Positions 7,776 to 15,582 of a DNA stretch of 64,000 bases are shown in pieces; the stretch's first letter is position 1, and every line of letters begins with the position of its first letter. A program made the translations under genes and the position numbers. The notes under the pieces were generated by a model. It had not been told where the DNA came from. It was given only the letters and a program-made list of their open reading frames with translations, and ran no database searches. Origin of the DNA: Streptacidiphilus albus JL83 (lineage in GTDB: Bacteria; Actinomycetota; Actinomycetes; Streptomycetales; Streptomycetaceae); the NCBI RefSeq assembly GCF_000744705.1, contig NZ_JQML01000001.1:6954017-7018016 (forward strand), given 5' to 3'.

Positions 7776-8461
7776 GCGAGGGCGGTGCCGGCCTTCGCCC
7801 AGTTGGAGCGCAGCTCGTCGAGGTAGCTCTGGGCGGACGGGCCGAGCTTCACCCCCTCGGCGAAGAGCAGCATGTTGCCGGGCCCGGTGTTGTAGCCGAG
7901 GGCGAGCAGTTCGTCCTTGGTGAGTCCGCCGGAGAGGTGACTCGGCAGCTGGGTGGCGAGGTCGTGCAGGTACCAGGCCTCCGCCTCGATGGCGAGGTCC
8001 GGGTCGTCCGGCAGCTGGGTCCACTGCCGGTCGGCGAAGGGGCGGCCCTCCTTGGTCTCGTCGAAGGTCGCCTCGTGCATGTTGGCGATGCCGAAGGCGG
8101 CACTGGGCTTGAGCTTCTGCCAGGCGCGTTCCACCGCCGGGTCGTGCGGCTTGTAGGCCTCGTTGTAGAGCACGGCCATCACCAGCTGCGGGTCGACCCC
8201 GGCCTCCTTGGACCGGGAGCGGACCTGCGCCGCGAACTGGGCGGGGTCGTAGCTGCCGGTGTACCAGCCGGTCGCGCTGGGAGAGGGCGAGGGGGAGCCG
8301 GAGCCGCCGGTGGAGGGCGACTGGGTCGCGGCGCCGGAGGCCGAGGCGGTCGGCGAACCGGAGCCCGAGTCGTGGTGGGTGACCGCCCACAGCAGCACCA
8401 GTGCCACGGCCGCCGCCAGCCACCACCGGCCCGACCTGCTCTTCGCCTTCACCGCCGCCAT
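7769..8461 (-). CDS. Membrane-anchored lytic transglycosylase-like protein
   Basis: The 230-aa protein has a basic N-terminus, one membrane helix (about 12-28), a Ser/Gly/Pro/Thr-rich linker (32-65) and an extracytoplasmic domain. The domain shows VDPQLVMAVLYNEAYKP with Glu101 where SLT-type lysozyme folds place the catalytic acid, then FGIANMHEATF and LALGYNTGPGNML. Lytic transglycosylases cleave peptidoglycan glycan strands. Assignment is by pattern and the domain is divergent from textbook SLT, so activity is inferred. Confidence 0.65.
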   Translation of the reverse strand: MAAVKAKSRSGRWWLAAAVALVLLWAVTHHDSGSGSPTASASGAATQSPSTGGSGSPSPSPSATGWYTGSYDPAQFAAQVRSRSKEAGVDPQLVMAVLYNEAYKPHDPAVERAWQKLKPSAAFGIANMHEATFDETKEGRPFADRQWTQLPDDPDLAIEAEAWYLHDLATQLPSHLSGGLTKDELLALGYNTGPGNMLLFAEGVKLGPSAQSYLDELRSNWAKAGTALAS

Positions 8462-8602
8462 CCGCCGATCACCCCGTGGTGCGGCACTGCCGCCTCGCTG
8501 GACCCGTGTTTCGAACCTACCCGATGCCGACAGCGGCCGGGGCGGGGCCGACGGCGCGGGGCGCGCGCCGCCGACCCCGCCCCGGGGCGGACCGCAGGCG
8601 GA

Positions 8603-8830
8603 CTACCAGCGGTCGCGGCGCTCGATGATCTCTTCGCGCTCGATGATCTCCTCGCGGCCGCCGAACATGCCCCCGAACATGCCCGGGCGCTCGATGATCT
8701 CCTCGCGCTCGATGATCTCCTCACGACCGAAGGCGCCGCGACGGACGACCTCCTCGCGCTCGATGATCTCCTCGCGGCCGAAGAAGCCGTCGCGCTCGAT
8801 GATCTCCTCGCGCTCGAATCGCTCTCGCAC
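8603..8830 (-). CDS. 75-aa repeat protein built from EREEII units
   Basis: The protein consists almost entirely of REEIIER-type hexad units: six EEII copies plus one EEVV variant. They are grouped in four blocks separated by Gly/Phe/Met linkers (DGFFG, RGAFG, PGMFGGMFGG), ending ERRDRW. A textbook AGGAGG lies 4 bases before the GTG at 8830, so translation is very likely. The period is six residues, not the seven of a coiled coil. No signal peptide, Cys or membrane segment is seen. It is a single gene facing away from the HAD operon. I do not recognise the family. Confidence 0.7.
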   Translation of the reverse strand: MRERFEREEIIERDGFFGREEIIEREEVVRRGAFGREEIIEREEIIERPGMFGGMFGGREEIIEREEIIERRDRW

Positions 8831-9165
8831 GGTTCCTCCTGTGTTCGCATCGCATCACTGTGCTGCCCGCTCGGGACGAGCCGGGAAGACATGGAAGAGC
8901 CAACGCCCTACAGGCACCGAACCGGTCCCCGGCAAGCGCTCTGACGTTCCAACAGGCGTGAACGATAACGCATCCCGGTAAGCAGGAAGGCGCTGGTCAT
9001 GAGAACCGTGAGAGCGTCCGGGGCCGGGAACCCACGGTCCGGCAGAGGAGTTGCGGGCATGGTCGCCCGGGCGGGGGCGACCGTGCCGTTGGCTTCCCCG
9101 ACGTGAGTTGCGGCAGGATCGGGAGCGGGGCGCTCCGCGTCCGGGAGTCGACCTGGGAGGGCGCG
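8831..9165. other. Intergenic region between repeat protein and HAD operon
   Basis: This stretch must hold divergent promoters for the genes starting at 8830 (minus) and 9166 (plus). I see no convincing coding frame and no repeat element. On the minus strand TTGCCG near 8930 is a possible -35 box, without a clear -10. Confidence 0.4.
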
Positions 9166-9888
9166 ATGGGAACCGCTGCGGGGGCACCGCTGCTGGTGCT
9201 GTGGGACATCGACGGGACGCTGGTCAACGGGGGGACGGTCGCCCGGCGCGCCTACGACGCGGCCTTCCGGCAGGTGGCCGGGCGCGGACTGGAGCACCCC
9301 TGGCGGTTCGACGGGCGAACCGAACTCGCCGCCGCGACCGAGGTGCTGCGGATCCACGGGCTGGGGCCCGAGGGCGGCCTGCTGGAGCGGTTCCTCGACC
9401 TGATCGTCACCGAACTTCAGCTGAGGTCCGAGGAGCTGGCCGACGAGGGGCATGCCCTGCCGGGTGCGGCCCGGGCGCTCGACGCCCTGGCTACGCTGCC
9501 CGGGGTGCACCAGACGGTGCTCACCGGGAACCTCCTGCCGCTGGCCGAGCTGAAGGTGACCGTCTTCGGCCTGGATCCCCGGCTCGACCTGCGGATCGGC
9601 GCCTTCGGCGGGGACGCCTACGAGCGCACCGACCTGCCCGCGCACGCCTTCCGCCGGTCCGAGCAGCACCTCGGGCGCGCCTTCGACGGCAGTCACGCCG
9701 TCATCGTCGGCGACACCCCGCGCGACATGGCCACCGCCCGCGCGGCCGGCGCCCGGGCCGTCGCGGTGGCCACCGGCGTCAACAGCGCCGAGGAACTGGC
9801 CGCCGCCGGCGCGGACGTCGTCCTGCCCGATCTCGCCGACACCGCCCGCGTGCTGCGGGCGATCACCGGACGGGGGCAGGCGGCGTGA
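9166..9888 (+). CDS. HAD-family hydrolase (phosphoglycolate phosphatase-like)
   Basis: The 240-aa protein shows all HAD motifs: nucleophile D14 and acid D16 in LWDIDGTLV, motif II VLTGNL, and motif IV IVGDTPRDMATARAAG. The cap region inserted after motif I is helical, as in phosphoglycolate phosphatase and related enzymes. The substrate is unknown. The ATG at 9166 follows GGGAGG. Its TGA overlaps the GTG of the next gene (GTGA), giving translational coupling with an IMP cyclohydrolase-like protein, so a nucleotide-linked phosphatase role is possible. Confidence 0.85.
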   Translation: MGTAAGAPLLVLWDIDGTLVNGGTVARRAYDAAFRQVAGRGLEHPWRFDGRTELAAATEVLRIHGLGPEGGLLERFLDLIVTELQLRSEELADEGHALPGAARALDALATLPGVHQTVLTGNLLPLAELKVTVFGLDPRLDLRIGAFGGDAYERTDLPAHAFRRSEQHLGRAFDGSHAVIVGDTPRDMATARAAGARAVAVATGVNSAEELAAAGADVVLPDLADTARVLRAITGRGQAA

Positions 9889-10691
9889 CGGCGGTGGACG
9901 GGCGGGAACCCCCGGCGCAGGTGCACGAGGTACTGGCGGCGAACCGGTACCCGGGGCGGGGCGTGCTGTGGGCCAGAACGCTGGACGGCAGCTGGTGCGC
10001 GGGCTACTTCCTGACCGGGCGCAGCGCGGAGTCCCGGGCCCGCAGCCTTTGCCGGAACGGCGGGGCGGGCACCGGAGGAGCGGTCCCCCGGGGGGCGGCC
10101 GCCGGGGGAGTGGGCGAGCTGACGGTCGCGCCGACCACTGCCTCGGGCCACGACCCGCTGCGGCACTACGCCGCCGTCCGGGAACGGCGGGACGGCTGGC
10201 TGGTCTACGGCAACGGTGAGCAGGTGGCCCAGGTGGCGGAACTGCTGGAGGCGGGACGGACCCCGGCGGAGGCCATGGCCGGCCTCGCCTACGAGCCCGA
10301 CCCGCCGATCTTCACCCCGAGGCTCACCGTCGCGGTGGATCTGCGGCCGGAGAACCGGGACGACCCGTCCGGTGCCGGTCCGGTGGCCTGGTTCGGCGCC
10401 GCGCGGCGCAGCCGGGGCGGGCGGACCGCCCCCGACCTGCTGACGCTGGCGGTGCGCGGCCTCGCCCCCGGGGACGCCGTGCTGATCACGACCTACCGCT
10501 CGGACGGGCAGCGGGTCGAGACCGGTGAACCCTTCGTCGAGGCGCGGACCGGGGCCGCCGACGCGGGCGCGCTGCTGGAGGAGGTCTGGGGCGCGCTGGC
10601 CGCCGAGTACCGGGTGGCAGCGACGGTCTTCGAGCCGGGACGGCTGGCCGACGGCCTGGTCCGGCACCGGGCCGACGCGCCGGCGGGCTGA
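9885..10691 (+). CDS. PurO-like IMP cyclohydrolase family protein
   Basis: The 268-aa protein begins with the diagnostic block NRYPGRGVLWA (20-30) followed by YFLTGRSAESRARS (41-54), which matches the stand-alone IMP cyclohydrolase (PurO-type) fold first known from archaea. This enzyme closes FAICAR to IMP, the last step of purine synthesis. Bacterial relatives are common in actinomycetes, but activity is not proven for them. It overlaps the HAD gene by GTGA. A stand-alone AICAR transformylase lies at 32401-33558 in the same window. Confidence 0.75.
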   Translation: MTAVDGREPPAQVHEVLAANRYPGRGVLWARTLDGSWCAGYFLTGRSAESRARSLCRNGGAGTGGAVPRGAAAGGVGELTVAPTTASGHDPLRHYAAVRERRDGWLVYGNGEQVAQVAELLEAGRTPAEAMAGLAYEPDPPIFTPRLTVAVDLRPENRDDPSGAGPVAWFGAARRSRGGRTAPDLLTLAVRGLAPGDAVLITTYRSDGQRVETGEPFVEARTGAADAGALLEEVWGALAAEYRVAATVFEPGRLADGLVRHRADAPAG

Positions 10692-10753
10692 GCCCGGCCG
10701 GCGCTTCTCGGGCGGGGCTGCGCTGCGCGGTCCGGGCGGGGCACACTGGAGGC

Positions 10754-10981
10754 ATGTGCCGCAGTATCAAGACTCTTCGCGCCCCGGCCATGCCCGTCGT
10801 GGAGGACGAGGACATCCGGGCGGCTGCTCTGCAGTACGTCCGGAAGGTCTCCGGCTTCCGGGCTCCGGCCGCCCACAACCGTGACGCCTTCGACGCCGCC
10901 GTGGCCGCGGTGGCGGAGGCCACCCGGACCCTGCTCGCCGAACTGGTGGTCAGGGGCGCGCCGCAGGACTCCGCCTCCTGA
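10754..10981 (+). CDS. DUF2277 family protein
   Basis: The 75-aa protein matches DUF2277 end to end: MCRSIKTLR at the start, then EDIRAAALQYVRKVSGFR and an acidic/aliphatic helix ending LLAELVVRG. The family is small, cytoplasmic and of unknown function. It ends 38 bases before the next gene on the same strand and probably shares its transcript. Confidence 0.85.
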   Translation: MCRSIKTLRAPAMPVVEDEDIRAAALQYVRKVSGFRAPAAHNRDAFDAAVAAVAEATRTLLAELVVRGAPQDSAS

Positions 10982-11019
10982 CGGTGCGCTGTCGCCCCCT
11001 CGATCGGAAGGAATCCGCC

Positions 11020-11556
11020 GTGCGGCCTGCGCCGGGTGAGGTCCTGCACTTCTCCGAGGACCCCGGGATCACGCGCTTCGTCCCGCATGTCGCCGCCACC
11101 GCCCGGCAGGCCGAGGCCTATGTCTGGGCCGTGGACTCCCAACTGGCACCGGGCTACTGGTTCCCCCGTGACTGCCCGCGGGCGATGGCGTGGACGGTTC
11201 CGCAGACGTCCGCGGCGGACCGGACGCTGGTGCTCGGGCCCGGGGGCGGGGAGCGTGTCCACGCCGTCGAGTACGGCTGGCTGGAGCGGATGCTGACCGT
11301 CCGTCTGTTCGGCTACCGGCTGCCGGCCGCCTCGTTCCGGCCCTTCGGCGAGCCCGATCCGCACGCGATGGTCGCGACCACGCCGGTGGTCCCGCTCGGC
11401 CCGCCCGAGCGTGTCGGCGACCTGTGGGAACTGCACCGGGAGGCGGGCATCCAGTTGCGGGTCCTGGACAACCTGTGGGAGTTCTGGGACGGGGTGACCG
11501 CGAGCACGCTCGGCTGGGGCGGGATCCGGTTGGGGAACGCCCGGCCGCGCCGCTAG
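11020..11556 (+). CDS. DUF6886 family protein
   Basis: The 178-aa protein starts MRPAPGEVLHFSEDPGI and contains RFVPHVAATA, YVWAVDSQLAPGYWFPRDCP and LWELHREAGIQLRVLDNLW, which I recognise as DUF6886. The GTG at 11020 follows GGAAGG at proper spacing; an upstream in-frame start at 10984 is unlikely. No membrane segment. Function unknown. Confidence 0.8.
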   Translation: MRPAPGEVLHFSEDPGITRFVPHVAATARQAEAYVWAVDSQLAPGYWFPRDCPRAMAWTVPQTSAADRTLVLGPGGGERVHAVEYGWLERMLTVRLFGYRLPAASFRPFGEPDPHAMVATTPVVPLGPPERVGDLWELHREAGIQLRVLDNLWEFWDGVTASTLGWGGIRLGNARPRR

Positions 11557-11598
11557 CGGCGCTGTCAGCAGGGCCTTCCGCCTGTCGGCCGCTCGGCC

Positions 11599-12690
11599 TC
11601 AACGGTGCCCGACGGGGCGACGGTCGGTCGGTCGGGCCGGTGGGATGGGCGTGGACGGGAAGTCCCGGGGACCGGTCCAGAGCGCGGGGACGGCGTCGCT
11701 GCGGCGGGCGAGCTCGTGCGCTATGGCCTCGTAGTTCACCCGCCACCCCTGGAAGTCCGCCCAGGCGTCCGCGGCCGACCGGTCCACCGGGAAGCCGGTC
11801 AGGGCCACCATGTCGACCGCCGCGTCGAACTCCTTGAAGGTCAACCGGATCGGGGACTCCGGCGCCGGGTCCTCGTCGAAGTCGATCCGCAGCGAGCGCG
11901 CGATGTCCCGCAAGGCGGTGAACCCGGCGCGGAGCACCAGCCGGGCCTCCGGCGGCGCGCTGCGCGGACTGACCGACAGGTGCAGCGCGGCGGCGTCCAG
12001 CACCGTGGTCAGGCCGACGATCCAACTGCGGTTCGGCTTCGGCGAGCGGAACGACAGCAGCACCGGATAGCTGGAGTGGCTCTCGCCCAGGTCGGCGGCC
12101 AGCCGCTCCCAGTCCCGGTAGAGCTCCGGGAGCGCGGTCTCGGTGTCGACCAGCCACTGCCGCGCCAGCAGCTCGGGCCCCCAGGCCGGCTCGCCCGCCC
12201 GCGAGGCCAGCAGGGTGACCTCGACCTCGCGCCGGTTGTAGGCGCTGTAGAGGGTGGGCAGGTAGGAGATCTGCAGAGCGATGACGATCGGCCCGGTGGC
12301 GGCGGCGAGGAAGTCGACCGAGGACAGCCGGAGCCGGTCGCTGCTGGCGTAGCCGAGGGTGAACAGACTCGACCCGGCCTCGCGGAAGGAACTGCCCCAG
12401 GGCAGACCGGAGAAGGCGTGTATCAGCAGCCCGTAGGCCCCGAACATCCCCCCGAGCCAGCAGACGAGCATGACCATCAGCATCAGTGGCGCCAGCCAGG
12501 TCTGGGCCCGGTCCTGCGCCCGGTATCCGGAGCCGAGTCCGGCGATGGTGCGCAGCAGCATCCGCAGCACCTGCCAGGTCCGGAAGACCAGGGCGGAGTA
12601 CAGCCCGCGCGGCACGACCAGGGTGCGCAGGATACTGGCGAAGGTGAACAGCAGCAGCAGCGCGCCGAACAGTCCGGAGATCAACCTCAT
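11599..12690 (-). CDS. K+-channel-like integral membrane protein
   Basis: The 363-aa protein has hydrophobic segments at about 5-25, 66-95 and 125-150, and a large cytoplasmic C-terminal half. The segment SLFTLGYASS (108-117) after a re-entrant-like stretch resembles the potassium channel filter region but reads TLGYA rather than TVGYG, so ion selectivity is uncertain. Starts are possible at ATG 12690 or 12699; neither has a strong ribosome site. The start overlaps head-to-head the ATG of the divergent nitroreductase gene at 12689, so the promoters lie inside each other's coding region. Confidence 0.7.
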   Translation of the reverse strand: MRLISGLFGALLLLFTFASILRTLVVPRGLYSALVFRTWQVLRMLLRTIAGLGSGYRAQDRAQTWLAPLMLMVMLVCWLGGMFGAYGLLIHAFSGLPWGSSFREAGSSLFTLGYASSDRLRLSSVDFLAAATGPIVIALQISYLPTLYSAYNRREVEVTLLASRAGEPAWGPELLARQWLVDTETALPELYRDWERLAADLGESHSSYPVLLSFRSPKPNRSWIVGLTTVLDAAALHLSVSPRSAPPEARLVLRAGFTALRDIARSLRIDFDEDPAPESPIRLTFKEFDAAVDMVALTGFPVDRSAADAWADFQGWRVNYEAIAHELARRSDAVPALWTGPRDFPSTPIPPARPTDRRPVGHR

Positions 12691-13303
12691 GGGGGACATT
12701 GTCACCGGGGCGGGCGGCCCGACCGCGCACGGCACGGCCACTGCGTGCCGCGCCGGGCGCCGGGCGTGGCGGCGGAGGTGGCGGCGGGCTTGGCGGCGGG
12801 CTTGGCAGCGGGCTCGGCAGCGGACGCAGCGCGGGCTGCTCACCCTGCACCGCGCGGTGTACCGGGCCACCGGCGGCGTGGTGGGCGCGTGGTACTTCGG
12901 GATGCCGGTCCTGCTGCTCGGCACCAGGGGTCGGCGCACCGGGCGGACGCGGGTGGCCGGGCTGGTCTTCGCCCGGGACGGGGGCCGCTATGTCGTCGGC
13001 GCGAGCGACAACGGGGCGCCGCACCACCCGGGCTGGTACTACAACCTGATGGAGTCGGGAGAGGGAGTGGTGCGGTACCGCCGGACGGTGCAGCGGGTAC
13101 GCGCCGCCGAGGTCGGTGCGGCGGAGTGTGAGCGGGCCCGGCTCTGGGGGCTGCTGTTGGAGGTCTACCCGGGCTTCGCGGAGCACCAGGCCCTGGCGGG
13201 CCGGCTGATTCCGGTGGTCGTGCTGACTCCCGAGCTGACGCCCGTGCTGACGCCCGTGCTGACTCCCGAGCCGGGGCCCGGGTCGGGGCCCGGGTCGGGC
13301 TAG
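12689..13303 (+). CDS. Deazaflavin (F420)-dependent nitroreductase family protein
   Basis: The 204-aa protein contains the F420-binding nitroreductase signature: YFGMPVLLLGTRGRRTGRTR, then VVGASDNGAPHHPGWYYNL. Such proteins bind F420H2 or act in quinone and xenobiotic reduction. The first 55 residues are an unusual Arg/Trp-rich leader coded by 12-bp DNA repeats, and the tail (VLTPELTPVLTPVLTP) is coded by another 12-bp repeat array. ATG 12689 is the only plausible start before the domain; GTG 12857 would leave it truncated. It overlaps the RNase H gene end by 4 bases (convergent). Confidence 0.75.
   Translation: MGDIVTGAGGPTAHGTATACRAGRRAWRRRWRRAWRRAWQRARQRTQRGLLTLHRAVYRATGGVVGAWYFGMPVLLLGTRGRRTGRTRVAGLVFARDGGRYVVGASDNGAPHHPGWYYNLMESGEGVVRYRRTVQRVRAAEVGAAECERARLWGLLLEVYPGFAEHQALAGRLIPVVVLTPELTPVLTPVLTPEPGPGSGPGSG
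12766..12826 (+). repeat. About five copies of a 12-bp tandem repeat (GCTTGGCGGCGG type)
   Basis: The units GTGGCGGCG, GCTTGGCGGCGG and GCTTGGCAGCGG are arrayed in frame within the 5' end of the nitroreductase gene and encode alternating Arg/Trp/Ala residues. Confidence 0.6.
13221..13274 (+). repeat. 12-bp tandem repeat (CTGACGCCCGTG) at the 3' end of the nitroreductase gene
   Basis: Four near-identical in-frame 12-bp units encode LTPE/LTPV, followed by GGGTCGGGGCCC-type repeats up to the stop codon. Together with the 5' array, the gene is bracketed by slippage-prone DNA. Confidence 0.6.
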
Positions 13304-14277
13304 GCCGAGGCGACCCAGGCCATCCGGGTCTCCTCGGCGATGCCGCGGGCTATGTCCGCGGCGGTCCCGGCGGGGAGACCCGCGGTCTGGCTGCGACGGG
13401 CGTGCAGGGCGAGGCGGTCCGCGCCCTCGTTCAGTGGATGACCGCTGTGCCCGCGCACCCAGCGCAGTTGGACCGGGCCGGGACGCTGCGCCAGCAGGTC
13501 GCGGATCGCGTGCAGGGCCACCCGCGCGTGCCCCGTGCGCGCCGAGGGATCGCGCCACGCGCCTTCGCCGCGCAGCGGTCGCAGGTCGTGGACCAGCCGT
13601 ATCGCGGCCCGGCTGTCACAGTGCACCGTGACCGGCTGGGCCGCCGGTATCGCAGCCAGCAGGGCGCGAAGCGCGCACAGTTCGGCGTGGACCGGCTCGC
13701 GGCAGCTGACCCGGCCGAAGCCGAAGTCGCCGCCGGAGGTGACCCACCCCCAGCCGCCCTGCTGGGCATGGCGGCTGAAGGAGCCGTCGGTGGCCGCCTG
13801 GATCGGTGGCCAGCCGATGCCGACCTCGTCCAGGGCGTGTTCGGCGGCCCGCTCCGCAGCGTTGATGAGGTGCCGTCCGCCGACCATCGACCGGGCGGAC
13901 GCCGGAACCAGTGACGGCAGGCAGGCCGCGAGTTGGTTCAGGGCCTGGAGCAGGGAGGGGTCCTTGCTCAGCAGCAGGTAGGTCACGCCCGGTGCCCGGC
14001 CGACCGCTGTACCGGACTGGGCGGCCGGGGTGCGGTCGACGGCCGGGACGGCGTCCCCGCCCGTGGCCAGGAGCGCGCCGAGCGCGTCGAGGACCGCCGC
14101 GGTGCCGTCGCCGCCGTTCGCGGTCACGCCGCTGCGGACGGCGCCGTGCTCGTCCGTGAGCGCCCAGGCCCAGCGGCCTTCGCGGAAGGCCGTGGCCAGC
14201 GCGCAGAAGACCGATCCGGGGCGGCCCACCGGTTGCGGCGCGGTTCGCGCCGGGATGCCCAAGGGGCTGGGATGCAT
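13300..14277 (-). CDS. RNase H domain protein with extra N-terminal domain
   Basis: The 325-aa protein has a C-terminal RNase H domain (about 158-295) with the acidic catalytic set visible: D164 in AATDGSFS, E199 in HAELCAL, D221 in HCDSRAA and D287 in GHSGHPLNEGADRLA. RNase H cuts the RNA strand of RNA-DNA hybrids. The first 150 residues are not part of RNase H; they start like another alpha/beta fold and could be a degenerate copy, but I do not recognise them. AGGAGG lies ahead of the ATG at 14277. It converges with the nitroreductase gene. Confidence 0.8.
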   Translation of the reverse strand: MHPSPLGIPARTAPQPVGRPGSVFCALATAFREGRWAWALTDEHGAVRSGVTANGGDGTAAVLDALGALLATGGDAVPAVDRTPAAQSGTAVGRAPGVTYLLLSKDPSLLQALNQLAACLPSLVPASARSMVGGRHLINAAERAAEHALDEVGIGWPPIQAATDGSFSRHAQQGGWGWVTSGGDFGFGRVSCREPVHAELCALRALLAAIPAAQPVTVHCDSRAAIRLVHDLRPLRGEGAWRDPSARTGHARVALHAIRDLLAQRPGPVQLRWVRGHSGHPLNEGADRLALHARRSQTAGLPAGTAADIARGIAEETRMAWVASA

Positions 14278-14342
14278 GGCTCGGTCCTCCTGGTCCGCTC
14301 GGCACCGCGGCCCGGCGCGTCCGCCGCGACTCCGGGCACACT

Positions 14343-14949
14343 CACACTGTGCCCCCAGCCACCGACAGTCGTCGCCCCCTCGGTCGGAACCCGTCGGCGG
14401 ATTCGGCTGATTCCTGGATCACGGGGGCAGAGCGGCGCAGTGCGGCGGGCCCGCGCGCCGTCGTCGTCCGGGCGATGCGCCCTTCGGCAGCCCCCGGAAC
14501 CTTGCCGAGGACTTCCCGACGCTGGTCCACGGTGCGGTGGCCTACTCGCCGTCGGCCCAGGTCAACCCGAGCTTCCCGGACGGAACCGGCAATGCCTGGA
14601 GCCTGGCCGGAAAGCCGGTCCCGCCGGGGGCCGTCCCGCTGCAGCGGGTGAGCGGACCGGTCCTGGCCGTCGCCGGCGCGTCTGGCAGTCCGCGACCTGG
14701 GCCCGGCAGATCGTCACCGAACTCGACGCGGACCACGACCCCTATCCCCACCAGGCGCTGGTCTACCCCGGGGCCGGGCACGAGGTCGGGACCGTCCCCT
14801 ACCTCTCCGAGCAGACCACGGTGATGAACCCCACCAGCTTCGCCGAGGAGAACCTCTGCGGCAGCCGCGCGGGCGACGCCACTGCCCAGGCCGAGGGCTG
14901 GCCGCAGGTCCTGGCGCTGCTGGCCGGTCTCGGGACCGGACAGCGGTAG
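14343..14949 (+). pseudogene. Degraded BAAT/acyl-CoA thioester hydrolase-like gene
   Basis: Two frames together give a C-terminal alpha/beta-hydrolase segment. One reads NLAEDFPTLVHGAVAYSPS and continues to VSGPVLAVAG; after about 14681 a second frame reads VWQSATWARQIVTELD, then YPGAGHEVG, ending at 14949. The join needs a small deletion where a catalytic-acid loop would be, and the nucleophile region upstream is not recognisable. This fits the C-terminal domain of bile-acid-CoA/acyl-CoA thioester hydrolase family proteins. Tandem GGAGTCGGCGG-type repeats follow the stop. Confidence 0.5.
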
Positions 14950-15027
14950 CGGAGTCGGCGGGGAGTGGAGTCGGCGGAGGGAGCGGAGTCGGCGGGAGGG
15001 GGCGAGCAGGGTACGGGCGAGCCGGGG

Positions 15028-15570
15028 TCAGGCGGTCGAGGGTGAGGGCGAGGGCGCGGGCGCGTCGGCGAAGGGCAGCGGGCGTTGGAAGACGACCATG
15101 GTGCGTCCGGGGCCGTTGTAGTCCTCGACCACCGTCGCCTCGAAGCCCAGGCTGCGGTGGAAGGTGACCGAGCCGGTGTTGGCAACGGAGGTGATCGCCT
15201 TCAACCGCACGGCGCCCTCGCGCTGCGCGGCCTCCGCGAACGCCGCATAGAGGCGGCGTCCCAGCCCGGAGCCCCGGGTGTCGTCGCGGATGGCGATCAG
15301 ATGGACGTAGCCGGTGCCGGTCGGGGTGACGAAGCCGACGAGGTAGCCGGCGATGCCCTCGGCGTCCCTGGCGGCCAGACAGGTCGAGCCGAACTCCTGC
15401 ACCAGCGCCAGTTGGTGGAGGGGGCGAAGGTCGCGGTCGCCCCAGTAGCGGGAATGGTCCGCGAGGACCTGGTGGACGTCGGCGACCTCGGCCCGGGTGA
15501 TCTGCGCTGCCGTGCGCTCCGTGCGGGCGGTTCCGGTCTGGCTGTTCTCGGTGGACATGGCAGCCATCAT
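15028..15570 (-). CDS. GNAT family N-acetyltransferase
   Basis: The 180-aa protein is a single GNAT domain. The acetyl-CoA-binding strand and loop read VHLIAIRDDTRGSGLGRRLY, followed by a helix and NTGSVTFHRSLGFEA, typical of motif B. The substrate is unknown. Its start lies 12 bases after the stop of the amidotransferase gene upstream, so they are likely cotranscribed. ATG 15558 (MSTEN) is an alternative start. Confidence 0.85.
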   Translation of the reverse strand: MMAAMSTENSQTGTARTERTAAQITRAEVADVHQVLADHSRYWGDRDLRPLHQLALVQEFGSTCLAARDAEGIAGYLVGFVTPTGTGYVHLIAIRDDTRGSGLGRRLYAAFAEAAQREGAVRLKAITSVANTGSVTFHRSLGFEATVVEDYNGPGRTMVVFQRPLPFADAPAPSPSPSTA

Positions 15571-15582
15571 GGCGGGCGGACC

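Noticed and set aside
8620-8820. Regular repeats looked at as a possible CRISPR array
   Set aside because: Units are adjacent, without unique spacers, and encode a regular protein behind a strong ribosome site.
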